DNA of 64,000 nt from Oceanidesulfovibrio indonesiensis (GTDB lineage: Bacteria; Desulfobacterota; Desulfovibrionia; Desulfovibrionales; Desulfovibrionaceae): contig NZ_QMIE01000002.1 in assembly GCF_007625075.1 (NCBI RefSeq), positions 391,167 through 455,166 on the forward strand. Reading direction: 5' to 3'. Positions 8,571-17,911 of the stretch are shown here, one piece after another. The position numbers and the translations under genes are program-made. Within the stretch, counting starts at the first letter, position 1. Every line of letters starts with the position of its first letter. Below the pieces are notes generated by a model. The model was not told where the DNA came from and did not search any database. It saw only the letters and a program-made list of their open reading frames with translations.

Positions 8571-10064
8571 ATGCGAAACTTTCCCTTGCATCCTTCCTGT
8601 TTGCGTGGCGTAGCCTGGCTCATGCTGGTCATGGTTCTTTCTGGGTGCGCGGGCACTGGGAATCTGGCCGACGGCACTGCGCAGTTGCGCAGGAGCGAGT
8701 ATAACGCGGCCATCGAATCCTTCACCCAGGCGTTGAGCCACGAGCGAATGCTGGATTCAGCCCGCGCCCAGGCCCTCATGCTGCGTGGCGAGGCGTATCT
8801 GGAAAAAGGAGAGACGGACAAGGCCCTGGCGGACCTCGACGCATCCCTGGAGATAGCCCCGCAGGAGATGCGAGCGATGACCCTGCGCGGCCGTGCCCGG
8901 ATGCGCAGGGGCGACCTGGACGGTGCGGCAGCGGACTTCTCCGCTGTGGTCGAGTCGTTCAATCGCCGCGCCATGGCGAGCACGCTCGCCAGACGCAACA
9001 CGGGCGTTCCCGAGGAGTATGCCCGTCTCGCCGGACGCAGCCATGTGGGGCTCGGGGAGATAGCCCTGTACGAGGAGCGCTACCAGGAGGCCCTCGACCA
9101 TTTCGATGCGGCCGTGGGGCTGGCCCCGTATGAACCGGAGGTCTATCTCATGCGCGGCGGCGCGTTGCGGCTCATGGAGCAGGAGGAGTTCGCGACCCGG
9201 GATATCGAGATGTTCGAAGAACTGGCCGGGAATGCGACTGGCGGGCCGGAATCCCGCCTTGCGCCGCTCAAACTCAAGGAGTCCATCCGGTTGTTCGAGG
9301 CGGGCGAGTATGCGGCCTCCGAGCAACTGGCCGGCGAAGCCGTCGGGATCAATCCGAATTACTCGGCCGCGTACCGCCGTCGTGGTCTGGCGCGTTTGCA
9401 GCAGGGCGAAATCAAAAAGGCCGAGGATGACTTCGACGAGGCCATCGCGTCCGATCCGGAGGCACTGGAAGCCTGGCTGTACCGTTCATATACGAGAATG
9501 GCGTCGGGACGTTACGAAGATGCCCTGACAGACATAAACCACGTGCTGACCATGCGGCCGGACTGGCTTGAAGCCCGGTTGTACCGCGGCATGGTCCTGT
9601 CAAGGGCGGGCCGGCATGCGGAGTCGTCCGAGGATTTCGAAGCTGTGCTGGCCGACCGGCCGGACGACGTGACAGCGCTGGAGGGCCGCGCGTTCAGCCG
9701 ATTCAGTATGGAGCAGTACGACAAGGCCATGACGGACCTGCAACGACTGCACGAGCTCACGCCGGATTCCGCCAAATCGTACAGAATCGCCGGGCTTATC
9801 CACATGAAGCGCGAGGAGTATCCACAAGCGCTGGACGCATTGAACGAAGCCGAGCGCTTGGGCGATACGAGCCTGCAATTGTATCTGGCCAAGGGTTCCG
9901 TGCTGCGCGCCATGGGTGAGCCGGAAAGGGCGGAGGCGGTTTTCGACAAGGCGCTGGACGCATCCACGGCGGACATTGCGCCGAACATAACGTCGGATGC
10001 GTACGACGAGACCGTATCGGATATCCTCCAGCCTCCCGGAGCAACACCACCTGTGCTGGAGTAA
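8571..10064 (+). CDS. TPR-repeat lipoprotein
   Basis: Predicted 497-residue lipoprotein. The signal (LMLVMVLSGCAG) ends in a lipobox with Cys near residue 27. The mature chain is built of tetratricopeptide repeats from about residue 33 to 470; typical repeats include ARAQALMLRGEAYLEKGETD and YSAAYRRRGLARLQQGEIKK. The start at 8571 is preferred because the leader begins there; a GTG at 8547 is possible. It probably scaffolds protein contacts on the periplasmic side of an envelope membrane. A strong bidirectional terminator follows at 10148. The region 8350-8570 upstream has no gene that I can support. Confidence 0.85.
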   Translation: MRNFPLHPSCLRGVAWLMLVMVLSGCAGTGNLADGTAQLRRSEYNAAIESFTQALSHERMLDSARAQALMLRGEAYLEKGETDKALADLDASLEIAPQEMRAMTLRGRARMRRGDLDGAAADFSAVVESFNRRAMASTLARRNTGVPEEYARLAGRSHVGLGEIALYEERYQEALDHFDAAVGLAPYEPEVYLMRGGALRLMEQEEFATRDIEMFEELAGNATGGPESRLAPLKLKESIRLFEAGEYAASEQLAGEAVGINPNYSAAYRRRGLARLQQGEIKKAEDDFDEAIASDPEALEAWLYRSYTRMASGRYEDALTDINHVLTMRPDWLEARLYRGMVLSRAGRHAESSEDFEAVLADRPDDVTALEGRAFSRFSMEQYDKAMTDLQRLHELTPDSAKSYRIAGLIHMKREEYPQALDALNEAERLGDTSLQLYLAKGSVLRAMGEPERAEAVFDKALDASTADIAPNITSDAYDETVSDILQPPGATPPVLE

Positions 10065-10147
10065 CGCGAGAAAGCGCGCAGTCCGCATGCCCCGCCAACG
10101 TTGAGTCGATAGTGGGCAGGGGTTGATTGGGGATCGCATGAGAAGAA

Positions 10148-10202
10148 AGGCCCCGCTGCTTTCGAGCATGACGTCTCGAAGGAGCGGGGCCTGGCATTTT
10201 TT
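10148..10202. terminator. Bidirectional rho-independent terminator
   Basis: A 10-bp stem (10148-10157 with 10183-10192) continues through an internal loop into a 6-bp TTCGAG/CTCGAA stem. A T-run at 10197-10202 serves the TPR gene on the plus strand; a short purine-rich stretch on the other side could serve the converging transglycosylase gene. Confidence 0.8.
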
Positions 10203-10241
10203 CGCGCGATGCGCAGGGCGTGCTTTTCTACATGATTCGCA

Positions 10242-11096
10242 TCACAGCTCGGCCATGTCCACGGGCTTCTTCCAGGATGGCGGCGTGAACCCCAGCCTGT
10301 GCAGGTTCTCGCCCACTCGCACCATGGCAGTGAAGCGCGGCACATAAAGCATAGTTTCCCGCGCCAGGCGGTAATTGGACGGAAGTGTATGGTTCACCGC
10401 CGCCAGTTCGAAGAAGTTCGTCGCGCCGGTCATCTTCACAAGGCGCGCTATCTTGTTCTCGCCGCAGTTGTATGCGGCTATTGCCAGGGACCAGTCCCCG
10501 AACATGTCGTAGAGGAATCGCAGGTATGCGACCGCGGCCATGGTGGATTTGATCGGGTCCTGACGTTCGTCCCGCCCGTTTCCAACCTCCAGCCCGAAAC
10601 GGCGGGCTGTGCCCGGCATGAACTGCCAGATACCCATGGCGCCGGCGTGGGAAAGCGCCGCGGGGCTGTACCCGCTTTCTATGAACGGCAGGTACACGAG
10701 CTCGCGCGGCAGCCCAGCCCGGGCGAGCACCTTCTGGACCATGGGGGCGTACTGGTCCGAGCGTGTCAGCCAACGAGAGAGGCGGCTGCGGATAGTGCGG
10801 GTGAGGAACAGGAACTGCGATTCGATCTGCTCACGGCCTTTTGGATCCGGCCTGTACAGCGAGTTGCCGAGCTCGGCCAGGGCGGCTCTCTCTTCCGGGA
10901 AAAAGACCAGCGCCTCGGAGAAGCCGATCCACGGCGCGAAGAAATCGGAGTCCACATCCACGGTGATCGTCGCCGGCAGCGCCTCCATCGATTCGCCGCG
11001 TTCCAGCCCGGAGAAGGCTATCTCCGGCCGCCTGGATGCGTTGCACCCCAGCAGAAGAGCGGCGAGAAGCGTGTAGAGCAGTATGTTTTTCCACAT
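10242..11096 (-). CDS. Lytic transglycosylase lipoprotein (SLT domain)
   Basis: Predicted 284-residue lipoprotein that should cleave peptidoglycan glycan strands to 1,6-anhydro-muropeptides. ATG 11096 has AGAAGGA about seven bases upstream and opens a lipoprotein signal with lipobox LLLGCNAS near residue 17. The SLT domain occupies about residues 125-260: catalytic Glu in LPFIESGYSP, then GAMGIWQFMPGTARRFGL and AIAAYNCGENK, the family landmarks. No LysM repeats are present, so it is shorter than MltD. The upstream 11097-11438 region holds no supported gene. Confidence 0.9.
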   Translation of the reverse strand: MWKNILLYTLLAALLLGCNASRRPEIAFSGLERGESMEALPATITVDVDSDFFAPWIGFSEALVFFPEERAALAELGNSLYRPDPKGREQIESQFLFLTRTIRSRLSRWLTRSDQYAPMVQKVLARAGLPRELVYLPFIESGYSPAALSHAGAMGIWQFMPGTARRFGLEVGNGRDERQDPIKSTMAAVAYLRFLYDMFGDWSLAIAAYNCGENKIARLVKMTGATNFFELAAVNHTLPSNYRLARETMLYVPRFTAMVRVGENLHRLGFTPPSWKKPVDMAEL

Positions 11097-11438
11097 AGGG
11101 TCGTCCTTCTCATGAGCCTGCCCGACGGGCGCAGGGTTTCGAACGATTACTAAGGAAAAATTGTGCCAATTCCGGATCGGGCTGATTTTCAGTCGGTTAT
11201 GCTCAGCAAGGACATGGAGGAAACCGCAAGTCCGGTTCTGGTGGACGATGCACGAGGTGCGGAATGGCTCGGTGGATTGAGTATGAACTGCGAATAGGAA
11301 CGGATTCAAAGTCTTAACTGGAGCGCGGGTGAAGCGGCCTGTTCCGGAGAATGGATGTCCGCTTTTTTCGGAACGTAACGCCAGTCTTGAATTGTCAGTT
11401 CACGAATTCAGATAGCTCAATTGCAAGGCAGGCTCCGT

Positions 11439-11562
11439 ATTACTGGGAGCAAGAAATTTTAAACTTCCTGCTCCCGCGGCGTTCGCCGCGCGGCCCCGCC
11501 TGGAGCGTGGCCGTCCTTATAACTGGGGCGCGAAAATGTAATAATTTTCAGCTCCCAGTAAT
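11439..11562 (+). repeat. MITE/REP-like palindromic repeat, copy 1 (full)
   Basis: 124-bp element with perfect 12-bp inverted ends (ATTACTGGGAGC at 11439-11450 and its complement at 11551-11562; 13 bp if the flanking T/A is counted). Inside are a GCGGC-GTTC-GCCGC hairpin and further short inverted repeats. It is closely related to the copies at 46890 and 49172. The unit lies in the 855-base gap between the transglycosylase start and the PilZ gene. Confidence 0.8.
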
Positions 11563-12050
11563 ATCAGGGACGGAAGCCTGAACGAAAGTTCAGCGCCTGT
11601 TGCGGAACCCATGAAAAGCAAGGGCGGCCGGGCACGCTTTCAGCGGCCGGAATAGCGGAGCCATCTTTACTCAACTGGCATGAAAAACGGAGATGACTTC
11701 TGTGTCGATAAGAACAAACATGTCCAGGTTGTCGTCATCAAACCGGATATGACGGATGCGCTTCGAAAAATGTCCGTGTTTTCCGTACATCGGCTGACAT
11801 CGTGCGCGTCACATACCCGGGCCGGCGTAAAAACATCTTGAATTGTAACGATAAGTGAATGCCCGTTCCTGTGGTTTCCGGAATGGCATGTTTCTTTCAA
11901 GAGAGTATGGCGAGATTCTGGGTAGCCATGTGAACGCCATGGGAGCGCGAAGTGAACAACTTCATGCTTTCAGCAGGCTCGATTGGCTCGAAAAGCGGAC
12001 GGCAACGAAGACGTCGTTTCAGTGAAGCATATTACCGAAGGAATAATGAC
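11563..12050. other. Intergenic region, no supported gene
   Basis: I see no convincing gene between the repeat and the PilZ start. Short open frames exist on both strands (for example 77 codons at 11667-11900, minus), but they lack a ribosome site and coding-like composition. The stretch is less GC-rich than its surroundings and probably contains the PilZ promoter. Confidence 0.4.
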
Positions 12051-12596
12051 ATGTCAGGCGCAGCTACGGAGGTCCCCATGACCAAGAAGGTGGCGGAACG
12101 CACGGTACCATACAGCCTGAATCGCGATACGTTCGACAAACTGAACGAGATTGCGGACAACAAAGAGGCGTCAGTGCAGGAAGTCATCGACGAACTGGTG
12201 CAACACTACCTGGGGTGCCAGGGAGAGGGCTGCGATGGAGGTTCAGACGAAATGCACCGCGAAAAGCGCGCATTCACCAGAAAGCAAAGTGAGATCCAGG
12301 CCATTTTGCAGACCAGCGATTCAAAGCGGAATTTCAACGCGCGATCTGCAACAATACGAAACCTGTCCCTGGGGGGCGCTTTATTTTCCACCCCAAAAAC
12401 TTCGGAAATGGAATCGATCGACTGCGAAACGCCGGTGGAAATCATTTTCTACCTGGACAAGAAAGCAGACCCGATCGTTTTGCAGGGAAGGGCCTTGCGA
12501 TTGGAACGGGAAACAGACACGTGCCACATCGGTATGGAGTTCGTGGACTGCGATTTTTCGGACTACAAGGAACTCGCCCGCTACGTATTGCAGTAG
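12051..12596 (+). CDS. PilZ domain protein with ribbon-helix-helix-like N-terminus
   Basis: Predicted 181 residues from ATG 12051 (AAGGA eight bases upstream); ATG 12078, with GGAGGT four bases upstream, is an equally good alternative. Residues about 15-50 (VPYSLNRDTFDKLNEIADN...QEVIDELVQHYL) look like a ribbon-helix-helix dimerisation or DNA-binding fold. The C-terminal PilZ domain has the two c-di-GMP contacts: an Arg-x3-Arg motif in KRAFTRK near residue 70 and NLSLGG about 30 residues later. This suggests a c-di-GMP-controlled DNA-binding or effector protein. It lies next to the hybrid kinase and exopolysaccharide locus and converges with the kinase gene at 12622. Confidence 0.8.
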   Translation: MSGAATEVPMTKKVAERTVPYSLNRDTFDKLNEIADNKEASVQEVIDELVQHYLGCQGEGCDGGSDEMHREKRAFTRKQSEIQAILQTSDSKRNFNARSATIRNLSLGGALFSTPKTSEMESIDCETPVEIIFYLDKKADPIVLQGRALRLERETDTCHIGMEFVDCDFSDYKELARYVLQ

Positions 12597-12621
12597 TCCT
12601 GCGCAGGATGCGGACTAAGCG

Positions 12622-15156
12622 CTACGGCATCTGGTCGGAGCCGGTGGCTTTTTCAGCTGTCATCTCGGGAGCTTCGGCCACCAGTGTATAGACGCCGCGA
12701 ACCAGCTCGCCCAGACGGGCGATGCGGTCTTCGAGTTCTGTCCATTCTTCGGTGGGGGCTCCTTGCTCCAGCGCCAGCGACTCCAGGCGCGCCTGCTCCG
12801 CGCCCATGGTGCCGGTGACGGACTTGAAGGAATGCGCAAGCCGCTGCACGTCCTTGCGGTTCCGCAGGCTGGCGGCTGATTCGAGATCGGCAATGTACTG
12901 GTCCGAATGCGAGAGAAATTTTTCGCATGCGAGCCGCACCAGCTGGTCATTGTGCCCCATGTTCACGCGCAGGATTTCGAGGTTCAGGACCGGCGGTTCG
13001 TCCTGGACCGGATTCGGGGGCGTCTCGCAACGACCCGGCAGGCATGAGCCGACAGCCAGGGATGCAAGCGCCTTGCGCATGGCGTCCAGCTGGATGGGTT
13101 TGGCGAGATATCCGTCCATGCCCATGGTGCGCCATTCGTCGTCCGCTGATTTCTGCGCATGGGCGGAGAGCGCGATGATGGGCGTGTTTGCGAGAACCGG
13201 GTCCGGGATCTCTCGGATTCTCCGGGTGGCTTCGTACCCGTCGCAATTGGGCATTTTCAGATCCATGAAAATGACGTGGGGCGTGAACGTTTCGAGTGCA
13301 GCCAGGGCGTCCAGCCCGTCTATGGCTGTGCGAACTTCATGGCCGTCAAGGGCGATCATCGCCTGGATCATCTCCCGGTTGATCTCGTTATCCTCCACCA
13401 GCAGGACACGCAGAGGCGCTGTCGCTGCGAGCTCGGCTTCCTGGTCTGTCTCCTCCGCCGGCTCAGGCTCGGGCGCTTCGGGCAGGGATATGGCGAATCG
13501 GAACGTGCTGCCTCTGCCCGGTGCGCTTTCAGCTTCGATGTCCCCACCCATGAGCCTGATGAGCTGGCGACTGATGGAAAGCCCCAGGCCTGCGCCACCG
13601 TATGATTTACCGTCGGTGTTGGCGCCCTGGCCGAAGCGTTTGAATATCCGCCGGAGATCGCTTTCGGACATGCCGATGCCTGTGTCGGCGACCTCGAACC
13701 GGATCGGAACGAGCGTTTCGCTGGCGCTCGAAATCTTCCGTGAAGAGCTGCCGGCATTAGCGTCGGGGCTATCTGCACTGGCAACGCGCACCCGTATGGA
13801 GCCTGTGGGCGTGAACTTGATGGCGTTACCCACGATGTTGATGAGCACCTGTTTGAGCCGCATGGCGTCGCCGCGCAGATACTCGGGAACGTCCTGGTCG
13901 ATGGTGTAGGAGAAGTTCAGGTTTTTGGCCGCGACCTTTTCGAGGAAGATGTTCTTGATCTCACGCATCAGCTCCAGCAGGCTGAACGGTTCCGAGGCCA
14001 TGGAAAACCGGTCGCTCTCGAGCCTCGAAAGGTCGAGCAGGTCGTTGATGAGGCCGAGGAGCAGCCTGGCCGAGTAGGCGACGCGATCGATGTCCCGGCG
14101 CTGCGCTTCGTCCAGTTCGGTGCGGGTCAGAAGTTCCGTGATGCCGATTATGGAGGACAAGGGGGTTCGCAGCTCGTGGCTTATGTTGGCCACGAATTCG
14201 TTCTGCATGCGCACGCTGGTCTCGGCGGTTTCCTTGGCTTTCAGCAGCATGGACTCCACCCGCCGGCGCTGAGTGATGTCCCGGCCAATGCACAGCAGGG
14301 CTGGCCTGTTGTCGAACGTGATGCGACGAGCGCTCACATCAAGAGGGAGGGACGTGCCGTCGTGCCGGCAGAGGTCCACCTGGAAGGTGAGCATGGTTTC
14401 GGGGTCGCCGAGCATGTCCGGCTTGTTCTGGGAGCGAGACACGAGGTCCTGGAGCCTGAACTGCCGGATCTGCTGAAGATTGTATCCGAGCAGTTCACGG
14501 AAAACGAGATTCGCGTCCAGAAACGAACCCTGCAGGTCATGGATGAAAATGGCGTCGCCGGCGGAGTCGAACACGGTCTTGTAGCGCAACTCCATTTCCT
14601 GTTGGAGTTTTTCCGCCTGCATGAGCCGTGTGATGTCGTGGGCGGAGCAGGTGAAGACCCTGGGCAGAGCCGGGCCTCCGTCGATGGGGTTCACGCGGCA
14701 GTCGAAGGTCCTGTCGTCGACGGAGATCATGAACGATTTCGGCGCATCTTCCCGAATGCAGGCCTGCAGAGTCGATTTCACAGTATCGCGGACCGCTGCC
14801 GGGATGAGGGCGAGTATGTTGTGCCCTACGAGCTGGCGGGGGTGAATCGCGTTGGCGCGGGACCACGCCAGGTTGCAGGCCAGGATGCAAAGATTCTCAT
14901 CGACGAGCGCGAAGTAGTCGTCGCTGGAGTCGATGAGTGAGCGTACGATGTTGCGGCTCTCGATGATTTCCTGCTCGAACCGGCTTCTGTTCTCGTCGGC
15001 GCAGAGTATCGACGGGCTCGCATCCTGGCCGTCAGCGTGCCCGAGAGAGCGTTTCAGTTCGGCGTTTTCCCGTTCCAACTCGGCGATGCGCGCCTCGAGA
15101 GCTGTCCGGCTGGTCGGGGGGGCGCTGTTTTCATCAGGTCGTGTCGTCTTCGCCAT
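12622..15156 (-). CDS. Hybrid sensor histidine kinase (PAS-PAS-HisKA-HATPase-REC-HPt)
   Basis: Predicted 844 residues with no membrane segment. A coiled coil (about 20-40) precedes PAS 1 (about 70-185) and PAS 2 (about 190-300). The phospho-acceptor His is in ANISHELRTPL near residue 327; the ATPase N box and G boxes follow (IVGNAIKFT, VADTGIGMS, GAGLGLSIS). The receiver Asp lies in VIFMDLKMPNCDG and a C-terminal HPt His in RLAHSFKSVTGTMG. This is a complete four-step phosphorelay module in one cytoplasmic protein. It lies 84 bases downstream of the sigma-54 response regulator on the same strand, its natural partner, and next to the polysaccharide genes. Confidence 0.92.
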   Translation of the reverse strand: MAKTTRPDENSAPPTSRTALEARIAELERENAELKRSLGHADGQDASPSILCADENRSRFEQEIIESRNIVRSLIDSSDDYFALVDENLCILACNLAWSRANAIHPRQLVGHNILALIPAAVRDTVKSTLQACIREDAPKSFMISVDDRTFDCRVNPIDGGPALPRVFTCSAHDITRLMQAEKLQQEMELRYKTVFDSAGDAIFIHDLQGSFLDANLVFRELLGYNLQQIRQFRLQDLVSRSQNKPDMLGDPETMLTFQVDLCRHDGTSLPLDVSARRITFDNRPALLCIGRDITQRRRVESMLLKAKETAETSVRMQNEFVANISHELRTPLSSIIGITELLTRTELDEAQRRDIDRVAYSARLLLGLINDLLDLSRLESDRFSMASEPFSLLELMREIKNIFLEKVAAKNLNFSYTIDQDVPEYLRGDAMRLKQVLINIVGNAIKFTPTGSIRVRVASADSPDANAGSSSRKISSASETLVPIRFEVADTGIGMSESDLRRIFKRFGQGANTDGKSYGGAGLGLSISRQLIRLMGGDIEAESAPGRGSTFRFAISLPEAPEPEPAEETDQEAELAATAPLRVLLVEDNEINREMIQAMIALDGHEVRTAIDGLDALAALETFTPHVIFMDLKMPNCDGYEATRRIREIPDPVLANTPIIALSAHAQKSADDEWRTMGMDGYLAKPIQLDAMRKALASLAVGSCLPGRCETPPNPVQDEPPVLNLEILRVNMGHNDQLVRLACEKFLSHSDQYIADLESAASLRNRKDVQRLAHSFKSVTGTMGAEQARLESLALEQGAPTEEWTELEDRIARLGELVRGVYTLVAEAPEMTAEKATGSDQMP

Positions 15157-15240
15157 GGGCCCTATCCGAGCGGTCGGTTGCAGGGGATGCGCGACGTTGC
15201 CGGGCAGAATCCCCTGGCCCCGCCGGGCTTTGTATCGCGA

Positions 15241-16691
15241 TCAGCGCAGTGAAAGACTGTGCTTCTTGAGAAGTTCGTAGAGCCGGGCGCGGGAAAGCCC
15301 GGACACCCGGCAGGCTTCCTGCTGGTCGTTGCCCACGGTATCGATCAGGCGGGCGAAATAGAGCCGTTCCACCTCGTCCACCACGCGAGTGCGAACCTCC
15401 TTGAACGTCGGCAGCTCCACGCTTTGGGCAAGTTCCTGCTCAAGGGCGCCGAAGTCGGGCGTCATATCCGCCGCGGCGCCGTGCTTCTCTATCAGAGTTT
15501 TTTTGAGATGCACCCGAATTTCCATGGGCAAGTGGTACATCTCCAGGGTTTCTTCGCCGTTCGCCAGGGTAACGGCGGTGTTCACGGCGTTGAGCAGTTC
15601 GCGCACGTTGCCCGGCCACTGGTACGCCTGGAGAGCCTGGAGGAATTGCGCGGAAGGATCTTTGAAGGTGGTTCTCTGCTCGGCGCAGACCTTGTCGATA
15701 AACTGCCGGGCCAGCACCTCCACGTCGTTCTCGCGTTCGCGCAGCGGCGGCAACGTGATGGCGATGGTGTTGAGCCGATAGTAGAGGTCCTTGCGGAACA
15801 AGCCTTCCTCGACCATGGAGGCAAGGTCCCTGTTGGTGGCTGCGATCAGCCGGAAATCGCTTTGCGTCTCTGTTTTGGCGCCTATCGGCCGGAAACGTTT
15901 CTCCTGCAGCACGCGGAGAAGTGATTTTTGCGTATTGAGGGGAAGATCGCCGATTTCGTCCAGGAAGAGAGTGCCTTTATCCGCCTGTTTGAACAGACCT
16001 TCGCGCGTTTCCCGCGCATCCGTGAACGAGCCCTTGTGGTGGCCGAAAGAACGCTTTCAGCGAGATTTTCCGGGATGTTGGTGCAGTCCACGACAACGAA
16101 GTTCCAGGCTGCGCGGTTGCTGGAGTCGTGGATGGCGCGGGCAAAGAGCTCCTTGCCTGTGCCGGTCTCGCCGGCGATGAGGCAGTTGGCGTTGGTGGCG
16201 GCTGCCTGCAGCACCGTGGCGATGCACTTCTTGATCTTGGGGCTGTTTCCGGCAATGGACGACATGGCCTGAGGCTTCTCATCGACCATGGAGCGCTGCT
16301 TTTCGCGCTGTCTGAGCGCCTGCTCCGCAGCCTGCGTCACGTCGCGGGCGTTGATGGGTTTGGGGATGTAGTCCCAGGCGCCGCGGTACAGGGCGCGCTC
16401 TGCACTGTCCGCGTCGCCGGCGCCGGTGATGACGATGACAGCCGGTGATCTGGGCAAGGAGAGGAACGTGTCCAATTTTTCTAGACCGTCGCCGTCGGGA
16501 AGGAAGACGTCCAGAAAAATAAGATCAAAGGGATCTTTTTCCGCCAAGCGCAGGCCATCTTTCAAAGAAAGTGCGGATGCAACTGAAAGGTCGTCACTGG
16601 AGAGAAAGCCCTTGAGCATGTCGCAGACAAAAGGATCGTCGTCTATGACGAGGGCTCGCATCGCAGTCGCGGAGAGGGTCGAGTCAGCCAT
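15241..16691 (-). pseudogene. Sigma-54-dependent response regulator (NtrC type), frameshifted
   Basis: Together two overlapping frames encode a standard receiver-AAA+-Fis regulator of about 482 residues. The receiver (about residues 10-125) has Asp in LIFLDVFLPDGDG; Walker A is GETGTGKE; Walker B (TLFLDEIGD), the arginine finger region (LFRKDLYYRLN) and a Fis-type helix-turn-helix (ACRVSGLSRARLYELL) follow. At the short A-run 16046-16048 (plus strand) one base appears to be missing. After NIPENLAESVL the frame switches, and the expected FGHHKGSFTDA, the sigma-54 contact loop, is found only in the other frame. Causes could be a true mutation, a sequencing error or a programmed shift. Probably paired with the kinase at 12622 and intended to activate the polysaccharide genes. 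Confidence 0.85.
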
Positions 16692-16833
16692 TCAGATTCA
16701 TAGCTCGGGCTTTGCACTGCGGGGGGCGTGAACATGAAACGCTGGGCGCAAACCATGTTCCGTGCGGTTTCGAACGTCGACAGAGTCAGTACAGTAAATT
16801 TCCAGCCTATTAGTATGTTGATGCAGCAATGTC

Positions 16834-17892
16834 GTGGGAGACTGGGTCAATATCATCTCTCCCGGCATAATGCTGCTGCATGAACGCGACGAAACGACGT
16901 TCCTCATGCTTTCTTACGACGCCGACATCTATTTCTACTCCGGCAATCCGGACATCAACTTCGTGAGGCACAACGCTCGGCTCCAGGGCCAGTACATGCT
17001 TCCCTCGAACTTCTACATCCGCGTTGAAGACTATTTCGTGCACACCGCTGATCCTACCGGCGATGACAACCTTTTCCGCCAGGACGAGTTCAATGTGCGC
17101 CGGTGGTACAACTTCGCCGATATCGCAATCGGATACGAGTCCTACAAGTTCGGTGCGGAGATCGGCTACCAGAACTACCTGCACCGCTATGAAGAATCCA
17201 TAGACTACTGGCAGAATGAGGATGCCCACACGGCCCACGTGGAACTCAGCTACCGCATTTTCCCCAAAACCAAACTGACCGGTAGCTACGAACTCAGCTT
17301 CATCAGCTTCCCCAAGCAGAATAGCGGCGACAACGATGTGGGGGCCAGAAGCGGCACATCGCAGGACAACGTCCAGCACCAGGGCTTCATCGGCGTGCGT
17401 TTCGACCCCACAGCCAAGCTTCGCGGCTACCTGCGCGGCGGTATCGGCTGGAAAGACTACAGGAACAATCGCAACTGGGACGGCTACAAGTACGATGACA
17501 TCATGACCTGGGTCGTGCAGGCAGACCTCGAATACCTCTACTCGGACGCCCTGCGTTTTGGGTTGGAAGGCGAGCGCTCCATGCGCGATACGAGCAATAC
17601 CCGGTACACCCACTTTTTCTACAACAGCATCGCTCTCGATGCGGAATACACTTTCTGGGAAAAGTGGATGGCCAACCTGGGCGGCGAGTTGGAGTACGTC
17701 GAGTATATCGGCGGCGGCCCCAACAGCAACCGCTACGACACCATCCTCAGCGGCGAGGCAGGTCTCAGCTACGCTTTCCGCGACTGGCTGAGCCTGGGCG
17801 TTTTCTATCAAATCCGCAATCGTGAATCGAACGTCAACAACGAGCGGTATACAAGCCACCGGACAGGCGTCACGGTTGCGGCAGAATACTAG
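16834..17892 (+). CDS. Outer-membrane beta-barrel protein of the polysaccharide locus, 5' end missing
   Basis: Predicted 352 residues from GTG 16834; the frame is closed by a TGA 15 bases upstream, so no signal peptide is encoded. The text reads as alternating aromatic/polar strands ending in Tyr (NIISPGIMLLHERDETTFL, then many strands such as YIRVEDYFVH) and closes with a terminal strand GVTVAAEY, typical of BBP2-type porins found beside Wza genes. Family members have a signal peptide plus one or two extra strands before this point. An ATG at 16734 with a G-rich ribosome site lies in a different frame, which suggests the original start was lost by a small deletion. Likely role when intact: surface passage of polysaccharide. 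Confidence 0.65.
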   Translation: MGDWVNIISPGIMLLHERDETTFLMLSYDADIYFYSGNPDINFVRHNARLQGQYMLPSNFYIRVEDYFVHTADPTGDDNLFRQDEFNVRRWYNFADIAIGYESYKFGAEIGYQNYLHRYEESIDYWQNEDAHTAHVELSYRIFPKTKLTGSYELSFISFPKQNSGDNDVGARSGTSQDNVQHQGFIGVRFDPTAKLRGYLRGGIGWKDYRNNRNWDGYKYDDIMTWVVQADLEYLYSDALRFGLEGERSMRDTSNTRYTHFFYNSIALDAEYTFWEKWMANLGGELEYVEYIGGGPNSNRYDTILSGEAGLSYAFRDWLSLGVFYQIRNRESNVNNERYTSHRTGVTVAAEY

Positions 17893-17911
17893 CATCAACG
17901 AGGCTCAACAC

